From Acidobacteriota bacterium (lineage in GTDB: Bacteria; Acidobacteriota; UBA6911; RPQK01; JADFOI01), in assembly GCA_029942065.1 (NCBI GenBank), contig JAPYTY010000121.1:1-6480 (forward strand): a DNA stretch of 6,480 nucleotides, given 5' to 3'. Position numbers and translations under genes: made by a program. How positions within the stretch are numbered: the stretch's first letter is position 1; each line of letters starts with the position of its first letter. Below the pieces are notes generated by a model. It was given only the letters and a program-made list of their open reading frames with translations. It made no database searches and had not been told where the DNA came from. This document shows, in pieces, positions 1 through 5,053 of the stretch.

Positions 1-10
1 TACCTTCAAT

Positions 11-65
11 CCTGGGGCTCACGCCCCAGGCTATTTCACATCACCCCTTCGGGGTTCTGGACCCC
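11..65. repeat. REP-like intergenic hairpin element
   Basis: Positions 11-30 form a perfect inverted repeat, an 8-bp stem CCTGGGGC/GCCCCAGG around a TCAC loop. A second small hairpin follows at 43-55 (ACCCC-TTC-GGGGT), and its right arm can pair instead with ACCCC at 61-65, so two structures compete. On the minus strand the order is a CCCCGAAGGGG hairpin, then a short TGAAATAGC-containing spacer, then the CCTGGGGC hairpin. I recognise this arrangement from dispersed intergenic repeats of Acidobacteriota and Planctomycetota genomes; that recognition is from memory, not from a search. No T-tract follows the strong stem on either strand, so it does not look like a normal intrinsic terminator, although it could still slow polymerase or protect an mRNA 3' end. 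Confidence 0.6.
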
Positions 66-107
66 ACAACACCAAGCCCTTCCATGCCCTCCCCCACTCC
101 GGAGACG

Positions 108-128
108 TGAAACGTAAAACCTGAAACG
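108..128. repeat. Three imperfect 7-bp tandem units
   Basis: TGAAACG, TAAAACC and TGAAACG follow each other directly. Only three units are present and the middle one differs at two positions. The block lies between the hairpin element and the CACAGAG repeat, in DNA with no credible gene. It may be part of a longer dispersed element rather than a functional satellite. Confidence 0.4.
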
Positions 129-169
129 CACGGGTCGGAGACCGGCGGTCGAGTTGTCTACGATCGGAG

Positions 170-198
170 AGAAAAGACAACAAAAATTTATCTTTTCT
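170..198. repeat. 8-bp inverted repeat, AT-rich hairpin
   Basis: AGAAAAGA at 170-177 is perfectly complementary to TCTTTTCT at 191-198, with a 13-base A/T-rich loop. It lies 32 bases past the stop codon of the receptor remnant on the minus strand. The stem is A/T rich with only two G-C pairs and no clean U-tract follows, so it is a poor intrinsic terminator. Its right arm overlaps the start of the CACAGAG-type repeat. Confidence 0.4.
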
Positions 199-223
199 GT
201 GCCTCTGTGTCTCTGTGGTAAAA
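191..223 (-). repeat. Dispersed CCACAGAGACACAGAGG-type repeat
   Basis: Read on the minus strand, this stretch carries ACCACAGAGACACAGAGG followed by CACAGAAAAGA. It is built from staggered CACAGAG words about 8 bases apart. This is a familiar dispersed intergenic sequence in several environmental bacterial phyla, where it generates spurious translations such as QRHRGTEK, visible here in another frame. It starts only 7 bases beyond the stop codon of the truncated receptor gene (stop at 230-232), so it may mark the point where that gene was broken. Recognition is from memory; counting copies in the parent genome would settle it. Confidence 0.6.
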
Positions 224-229
224 CCGATT

Positions 230-715
230 TTACCCAGCGGTCGCTACAAGACCCAGCCAAGTTCCGGGCTCCACTACTCTCTCGTTTTCGATGATGTCGT
301 TGATCTCGGCATTGGACTTTTGAATGATAAAAACGTTGCTGGTGACGGTGATGCTCTCGGTGATCTCGCCGAGTTCGAGGACCAGATCCAGGCTGGCACG
401 TTGGCCGACCCTGAGGACAATGCCCTGACGCACCAGGCGTTTGAAACCGGGCAACTCCGCGATCAAGGTGTGCTCACCCACGGGCAGCGCCGGCAGCAGA
501 AACTCACCCTGATCACCGGTCACTCTCTCCACCGTCAAGCCGCTGGCCTGGGGGTTGGCGATGACGGTGGCACCGGGCAGGACAGCCCCCGAGGTGTCCT
601 GGACTGTCCCCACCATCTCAGCTGTGTTGGTCTGGGCAAAGGAAGTCGTCAGGCAGAACAAGAAGACGGCACCCGGAAGCACGAAACGGGAGAAGCAAGA
701 ACCGAAAAAATTCAT
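230..715 (-). pseudogene. TonB-dependent receptor N-terminal remnant (CarboxypepD_reg-like)
   Basis: This 161-residue product begins at an ATG followed by a good signal peptide: Arg10, a hydrophobic stretch at about 11-26, and a likely cut after SFA27. Residues about 33-113 form a carboxypeptidase regulatory-like beta-sandwich (GTVQDTSGAVLPGATVIA, then GEFLLPALPVGEHTL and ELPGFKR). After this comes ITESITVTSN and an ENERVV segment, which normally leads into the TonB plug motif LPLNGRN. Here ENERVV runs into EPGTWLGLVATAG and a stop, so the plug and the whole barrel are absent; intact relatives are usually around 1,000 residues. The coding signal fails at about position 268. No Shine-Dalgarno sequence lies close to the ATG. 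It starts 43 bases past the hyuB stop. Most likely it is a decayed gene for an outer-membrane receptor; a small secreted beta-sandwich protein is possible but less likely. Confidence 0.72.
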
Positions 716-758
716 ATCGAAGCTGCAAGCATAGTAGAGGTCCTTCGGTCCGTGTGGT

Positions 759-2654
759 TTAACGATCGTCCTGGGTGAGTACCCTTTTTCGTGCCTCTTC
801 GGCGGACTCCATGGGAGCCCAGGGAAGGGGAACCGGAGCAACCGGTGCCGGCAAACCGGTTGTTTCCTGGCAGCGGGCCAGGATCTCATCCAGTGAGGGT
901 CCGAAGTCAAAGAGTTCTCCCTCATCCCGCTCGGCGCGAATCTTGTCGCGGAGCTGCTGGCTTGCTTTCTGGTCTCCGACCACCACGCCGTAGTCCTGCT
1001 GGGCCTTTTCCGGGGAGACCAGACCCTTGGCCACGTCGGCCTCGACCGTCTCGACCGGCCGGTCCAGGGGATCCTTCCAGCCTCCGCCCCCCGCCGTTCG
1101 GTAGATGAGCATGTCTCCGGGCTCGACCCGGACTTCGTCGCATTTGGAGGGCAGGCGCTCCTGGGTCCCATCCTGCCGTACCAGAATCTTCTCGGAACGC
1201 ATGCCGGGTTTTCCGCCCAGAATTCCCCAGGGGTAGGTCAGCCAACGATCATCGTGAATCGAGATTTCCCCGGGCTCCAGGTAGACGTAGCGTTTTTCTA
1301 TTCCATTGCCGCCCCGGTGAAATCCGGCTCCACCCGAATCGGTGACGGTGGTGTAGCCATCAACCCGGAGCGGATAGTAGGCCTCCAGATATTCGGTGGG
1401 GATGTTCTCGAACAGCGGCCACCAGGAATGGCCGTCCATGCCGTCACCGATGGGTCGGCCGGGAATCCCTCCATAGGAAATCTCCATGACATAGAAGAAG
1501 TCTCCCTTCCGGTCCCACCCCGAGTACAGCATATAAGGACTGGTTCCATAGCCGGCGGCCGTACTGAATTCCGGAGCACCCCGGGCCAGGGCACCCCCCA
1601 GAACGTCAAACAGGCGAGTCAACGCGTGGGTTCTGCAGCCCAGAGCCGACGGGAACCTGGGATGGAGCAGGCTTCCATCGGGAATGATCACGTGCAGCAG
1701 GGGGTAAAATCCGTCGTTGAAGAGGATCTGGGGATCGAAGATCATGATGAGGTAGACCCCGATGAACATCTTGAACATACCCTCATTCAGGTAGAAGTTG
1801 ACCGGGCCAACCGCCTGGGGGTCGGTTCCCGACCAGTCGAAGTAGGCATGGTCTCCTTTTCGCCACATGGTCAGCTTCATCTTGTAGGGCCCGTGGCCCA
1901 GACCATCGTCGTCAATCCAGTCTTCGAAGGAGACCGGTTGCTCGGGAATGTTCTGCTGGATGAGGCTGGACATGGCCTTGTAGGTTCGGTCCAGCAGCGC
2001 CTGACACCCCGCCAGGTAAAGATCCTTGCCGAAGCGTTTGCAAAGCTCCAGTACCCGCTTTTCTCCGGCCCGGCAGCCGGCCACGATCGCCAGCAGGTCG
2101 GCCCGGTTCATCTCCGGCATGCGCACGTTGTTCAGGATCAGCTTGATGATGTTTTCTTCCGCTTCGCCCTGGTTGAAGATTTTGATGGGGGGGATTCGGA
2201 TGCCTTCCCCGAAAATCGTCTTGGCCCCGGTGGGCAGGGAACCGGGCAGCGGCCCTCCGGCATCCATCTGATGTCCAAACATGCTGGACCAGCCGACCAG
2301 CTCATTTTCATAAAAAATCGGGACCAGAACCAGCCAGTCGTTGATGTGAGAGATGGCTCCGCCGCAATGGTAAGGGTCACTGGTGAGAATCACATCTCCC
2401 GGTTTAACGGTCTGATCGAAACTGTCCATCATCTCCGAGATGTAGGAGCCAAACTGTCCCACCACCATGCGTCCCCGGGGATCGGTCAGCATCGGAAACT
2501 CATCGTGCTGCTCGCGGATGACCGGGCTCATGGCCGTTCGGAACAGAACTGCATCCATCTCGAAACGGGCGTTTTTCAGGCCCCCCTCGATGATGTCGAG
2601 AGTAACCGGGTCAACGTCGATATCGGGGATTTCTGCGATTTTGACATCTTTCAT
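759..2654 (-). CDS. hyuB: Hydantoinase B/oxoprolinase family protein, catalytic subunit
   Basis: This 631-residue protein is a full-length HyuB-family subunit. The family partners a HyuA ATPase in ATP-driven opening of cyclic amides (hydantoins, 5-oxoproline, lactams) or carboxylation of ketones (acetone, acetophenone). Landmarks in order are PVTLDIIEGGLKNARFEMDA near residue 16, REQHDEF at 47-53, SDPYHCGGAISHINDW at 92-107, GHQMDAGG at 127-134, GEGIRIPP at 149-156, NNVRMPEMNRADL at 175-187, GGAGFHRGGNG at 441-451, and the typical C-terminal GGGGWKDPLDRP at 522-533. His103, Asp106 and His128 have the spacing (H-x2-D-x21-H) of the Mn ligands I recall for acetone carboxylase alpha (His150, Asp153, His175). 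The triad is shared across the family, so it does not fix the substrate. It has no signal peptide or membrane segment and is presumably cytoplasmic. It starts 7 bases after hyuA with only a weak ribosome binding site, so translation is probably coupled to hyuA. Confidence 0.93.
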   Translation of the reverse strand: MKDVKIAEIPDIDVDPVTLDIIEGGLKNARFEMDAVLFRTAMSPVIREQHDEFPMLTDPRGRMVVGQFGSYISEMMDSFDQTVKPGDVILTSDPYHCGGAISHINDWLVLVPIFYENELVGWSSMFGHQMDAGGPLPGSLPTGAKTIFGEGIRIPPIKIFNQGEAEENIIKLILNNVRMPEMNRADLLAIVAGCRAGEKRVLELCKRFGKDLYLAGCQALLDRTYKAMSSLIQQNIPEQPVSFEDWIDDDGLGHGPYKMKLTMWRKGDHAYFDWSGTDPQAVGPVNFYLNEGMFKMFIGVYLIMIFDPQILFNDGFYPLLHVIIPDGSLLHPRFPSALGCRTHALTRLFDVLGGALARGAPEFSTAAGYGTSPYMLYSGWDRKGDFFYVMEISYGGIPGRPIGDGMDGHSWWPLFENIPTEYLEAYYPLRVDGYTTVTDSGGAGFHRGGNGIEKRYVYLEPGEISIHDDRWLTYPWGILGGKPGMRSEKILVRQDGTQERLPSKCDEVRVEPGDMLIYRTAGGGGWKDPLDRPVETVEADVAKGLVSPEKAQQDYGVVVGDQKASQQLRDKIRAERDEGELFDFGPSLDEILARCQETTGLPAPVAPVPLPWAPMESAEEARKRVLTQDDR

Positions 2655-2661
2655 GGGTTCA

Positions 2662-4713
2662 TCACTCAGGGTTAATGAGAATGTTCAAGTAACGGTCAAT
2701 CTCTGCGGCGTGTCCGGACAGAATCACCGTGGTGGAATCAAACTCGGTGACAATGGCGGGACCCTGAATCTGATTTCCAGGTCGGAGCTGTGCCCGGTCA
2801 TAGACCTTGGTCTCGATCCAGTCTCCCTGGAAATAAACCCGTTGTTCGTCAACCACCGCCGGGGAGGAGTCGGGGCCTTCGACGGCACTTTCCGGAAGCT
2901 GCGGCACCGGGACCTTGCCCACGCCGACGGCTCTTAAATTGACGATCTCGCAGGGTGTTTCGGCCATTTGAAATCCGTAAAACTGCTCATGAATCTGGTT
3001 GAATTTCTCGGCCAGGAAGTCGGTTCCCGAGGCAGTGAGTTCCTCGGCGGTGATATCGACGGGGATCTCATACCCCTGGCGGTAGTAACGCATGTCCACG
3101 TTGAAGCTGTACACCTGACGGTCCTTGGCAATGCCCTCTCGTTTCATCCAGTCCTTGGCTTCCTCTCCCAGTTCCTCCAGAATCTTCAGAAGCTCTTCGC
3201 TTGACACCGAGTCCACCCTTCGGATCAAGGTCCGGGCAAATTCGTCCCTGAAGTCAGCTACCAGATCCCCGCTCGCACACAAAAGACCCGGAGACGGGGG
3301 AACGATGACAGGGAAGGATCCGATCAAGCGTGCCACCGCGTTGGCGTGCATGGGCCCGGCTCCCCCGAAGGCCACCAGGGCGAAATCGCGCGGGTCATAT
3401 CCCCGCTGGACGGAAACCACACGAAGTGCCCCGGCCATATTTTCGTTGACGATGTCCAGGATGCCCTGGGCCGCCTGGTGGACGTCCAGCCCCAGCGCAT
3501 CGCCGATCGGCTGCATGACCTTTGTGGCGGCCTCGGGGTCCAGTTTCATCTCCCCGCCCAGCAGTTGCGGGGGCAGATGGCCGACCACCACATTGGCATC
3601 GGTCACGGTGGGGTCGGTACCCCCTTTGCCGTAACAGGCGGGGCCCGGATCGGCTCCTGCGGACTGGGGTCCCACCCGCAGTGCCCCGGTGATCTCCGGA
3701 ACATGGGCGATGGACCCGCCTCCTGCCCCCACCGAGTGGACATTCACGCTGGGGACCTTCACGCGGAAGTATCCCAGTTTCGTCTCCCGGGCGATGGTGG
3801 GTTGTCCGTTCTGGCACAGCGCCACATCGGTGGAGGTCCCTCCCATGTCGAAGGTCAGCAGATCCGAGTAACCGGCTCGACCGGCAACATGCAGCGCTCC
3901 GGCCACACCCCCTGCCGGTCCGGAAAGAATGGCATAGATGGGATTTTCCTTGGCCAGTCCGGTGGTCATCAGACCCGCGTCGGAACGGAGAATATTGATC
4001 TCTCCTTCCAGGCCCAGGTCTCCGAGGGAACCTTCAAGATTGCTCAGGTAGCCCTCAACCTTGGGGCGAACGTAGGAGTTCATGCAGGCCGTCAGGGTTC
4101 TTTCGTATTCCCGTATTTCCGGCAGGACATCTGAAGAGAGGGTCACGGGGAAATCGGGGTGGAGTTCCTGGATGATCTTCTTGATCTCTCTCTCATGAGC
4201 GGAACTGGCAAAGGAGTTGATCAGCGAAACGGTCAGGGACTCAACGCCGGAGTCGACCAGATCCTGGACGATCTCGCGGACCTGGTCGCCGTCAAGCGCC
4301 CGAACGACGTCGCCCTGGGCGCTCATCCGCTCCTGCACTTCACGGGTATCCTCCAGTGCCGCCGGCGGATCGGGTTTGACCATGATGATCCAGCCTGCCA
4401 GAGGGCCGGGGGTTTGAGATCGGGCCAGGTGAAGCACCTGCTTGAATCCAGCAGTGGTCAGCAGGCCGACCCGAGCTCCCTTGCTCTCGAGCACCGCGTT
4501 GGTGGCGACGGTGGTTCCGTGCATGAAATGGGAAACATCCTTGAGCGACACCTGGCGCTGCTTCAGAACGCGCTTCACACTGGTGAGAACACCCTGGGAG
4601 GGGTCGGCTGGGGTGGATGGGGTCTTGACCCGGGACAGGTCCCCCGTCTCCTCGTGGACCAGCAAAAGATCGGTAAAGGTGCCGCCTACATCAACTCCCA
4701 AGCGGTAAGCCAT
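2662..4713 (-). CDS. hyuA: Hydantoinase A/oxoprolinase family protein, ATPase subunit
   Basis: This 683-residue protein has the usual length and layout of HyuA. The N-terminal actin-like ATP-binding motif DVGGTFTD is at 8-15, followed by HGTTVATNAVLE at 65-76, REYERT at 201-206, NSYVRP at 212-217, SGPAGGV at 264-270, the second nucleotide motif FDMGGTSTDV at 288-297, VGAGGGSIA at 328-336, GPQSAGADPGPACYG at 348-362 and FGGAGPMHA at 449-457. A C-terminal beta-rich domain follows, ending with GPAIVTEFDSTTV near 651-663. In the family this subunit uses ATP to phosphorylate the substrate (or bicarbonate and ketone) for the HyuB partner. A segment at about 99-135 (TPGPLAGWIIMVKPDPPAAL and following) seems to mark a particular HyuA subgroup; its substrate is unknown to me. 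The ATG is chosen because TGAGGAGG lies 4 bases upstream and a sigma70-like promoter sits just before it. It is the first gene of the hyuAB operon. Confidence 0.95.
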   Translation of the reverse strand: MAYRLGVDVGGTFTDLLLVHEETGDLSRVKTPSTPADPSQGVLTSVKRVLKQRQVSLKDVSHFMHGTTVATNAVLESKGARVGLLTTAGFKQVLHLARSQTPGPLAGWIIMVKPDPPAALEDTREVQERMSAQGDVVRALDGDQVREIVQDLVDSGVESLTVSLINSFASSAHEREIKKIIQELHPDFPVTLSSDVLPEIREYERTLTACMNSYVRPKVEGYLSNLEGSLGDLGLEGEINILRSDAGLMTTGLAKENPIYAILSGPAGGVAGALHVAGRAGYSDLLTFDMGGTSTDVALCQNGQPTIARETKLGYFRVKVPSVNVHSVGAGGGSIAHVPEITGALRVGPQSAGADPGPACYGKGGTDPTVTDANVVVGHLPPQLLGGEMKLDPEAATKVMQPIGDALGLDVHQAAQGILDIVNENMAGALRVVSVQRGYDPRDFALVAFGGAGPMHANAVARLIGSFPVIVPPSPGLLCASGDLVADFRDEFARTLIRRVDSVSSEELLKILEELGEEAKDWMKREGIAKDRQVYSFNVDMRYYRQGYEIPVDITAEELTASGTDFLAEKFNQIHEQFYGFQMAETPCEIVNLRAVGVGKVPVPQLPESAVEGPDSSPAVVDEQRVYFQGDWIETKVYDRAQLRPGNQIQGPAIVTEFDSTTVILSGHAAEIDRYLNILINPE

Positions 4714-4717
4714 GAGT

Positions 4718-4724
4718 CCTCCTC
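4718..4724 (-). promoter_or_regulatory. Strong ribosome binding site of hyuA
   Basis: On the minus strand GAGGAGG is followed by ACTC and then the hyuA ATG. This is a near-complete anti-16S match at a short 4-base spacing. It fixes the hyuA start and contrasts with the weak site before hyuB, in keeping with coupled translation of the second gene. Confidence 0.8.
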
Positions 4725-4742
4725 AGTAATGTAAGAATGGAA

Positions 4743-4772
4743 AGCATAGTGAGGCGGAGGATTGACTGTCAA
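4743..4772 (-). promoter_or_regulatory. Sigma70-like promoter for hyuAB
   Basis: TTGACA at 4772-4767, a perfect -35 consensus, and TATGCT at 4748-4743, a good -10, are separated by 18 bases on the minus strand. Transcription would begin near 4736, giving a leader of about 23 bases that carries the strong hyuA ribosome binding site. The -35 box contains the stop codon (TGA, 4771-4769) of the methyltransferase remnant. The pair could therefore be expressed independently of aacS. No clear operator sequence was seen. Confidence 0.6.
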
Positions 4773-4779
4773 GGAATTC
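4760..4779 (-). repeat. Downstream copy of imperfect direct repeat
   Basis: On the minus strand this reads GAATTCCTTGACAGTCAATC. A similar GAATTCCTTACGGCAATC occurs at 5053-5036. The copies share GAATTCCTT at one end and CAATC at the other, with a short divergent centre, and they bracket the methyltransferase remnant. This copy includes the -35 box of the hyuA promoter. Confidence 0.35.
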
Positions 4780-4963
4780 CTGAAGCGGCGGTAACAATGG
4801 GCCCGATGGACATGGAGAGGGCACGAGACAGAAAGTTCAGTGGGACAAGCCACCGTGCCAAGGATCCCACGACAAGCACAAGAACGAGAAATAAGGGCGG
4901 GTGAAAAGCCACCCCGGCGTTATCCAGGGGTTCGGATCGCGAGGGCTCTTGGGTGGAGTTCAA
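4769..4963 (-). pseudogene. Isoprenylcysteine methyltransferase-like N-terminal remnant
   Basis: This is a 64-residue frame. The start is a TTG at 4963-4961, chosen because AGGAGA lies 6 bases upstream, a well-formed ribosome binding site; the frame stays open further upstream but has no better signal. The protein starts with a polar stretch, then DNAGVAFHPPLFLVLVLVVG (residues 14-33), then RWLVPLNFL and a second hydrophobic stretch to residue 63. A D-x-x-G-V-x-x-x-PP motif leading into a first membrane helix, then a P-L pair and a second helix, is the N-terminal pattern of ICMT/phospholipid methyltransferase family proteins. These are normally about 150-220 residues with a SAM-binding C-terminal half. 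That half is absent: the frame ends at the hyuA promoter and the other two frames do not continue it. It could alternatively be a small two-helix membrane protein. The family assignment rests on pattern memory. Confidence 0.5.
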
Positions 4964-4969
4964 GGTTTC

Positions 4970-4975
4970 TCTCCT
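4970..4975 (-). promoter_or_regulatory. Ribosome binding site deciding the TTG start
   Basis: AGGAGA on the minus strand is followed by GAAACC and then TTG at 4963. The 6-base spacing supports real translation initiation here at some time, and so a genuine gene start, although the reading frame is now short. Confidence 0.55.
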
Positions 4976-5035
4976 GTTTTCTTCAGCCTGACAATGTTTA
5001 TGATGATCAGTATAGTAACCCGGTTGTCCGCATAA

Positions 5036-5053
5036 GATTGCCGTAAGGAATTC
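5036..5053 (-). repeat. Upstream copy of imperfect direct repeat
   Basis: GAATTCCTTACGGCAATC on the minus strand, partner of the copy at 4779-4760. It overlaps the first two bases read beyond the aacS frame's end region (aacS stop TGA at 5054-5052). The remaining intergenic DNA at 4976-5035 holds a TATACT at 5014-5009 with no matching -35, and no terminator hairpin with a T-tract. Confidence 0.35.

Noticed and set aside
170..198. AT-rich hairpin as an intrinsic terminator of the receptor remnant
   Set aside because: The stem is A/T rich and no clean run of T follows it on the minus strand.
36..260. 74-codon minus-strand frame in the repeat region
   Set aside because: Its translation (QRHRGTEK and similar) is the standard spurious product of the CACAGAG-type repeat.
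215..778. 187-codon plus-strand frame over the receptor remnant
   Set aside because: The minus strand there encodes a signal peptide and a recognisable beta-sandwich domain, while the plus frame has neither.
716..1171. Extension of the receptor remnant upstream to 1171
   Set aside because: The added residues overlap hyuB in another frame and precede a clear signal peptide, so the ATG at 715 is the better start.
1254..2675. 473-codon open frame on the plus strand opposite hyuB
   Set aside because: It is the antisense image of a clear HyuB gene in GC-rich codons and shows no recognisable domain of its own.
3346..4134. 262-codon plus-strand frame opposite hyuA
   Set aside because: Antisense image of conserved HyuA motifs; composition is rich in G, H, Q and R as expected of such images.
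4990..5012. Partly symmetric CTGA...TCAG stretch as an operator
   Set aside because: Only about two thirds of the positions are symmetric and no regulator gene is present; too weak to call.
5009..5014. TATACT as the -10 of a promoter for the methyltransferase remnant
   Set aside because: No acceptable -35 hexamer lies 16-18 bases upstream and there is no extended -10.
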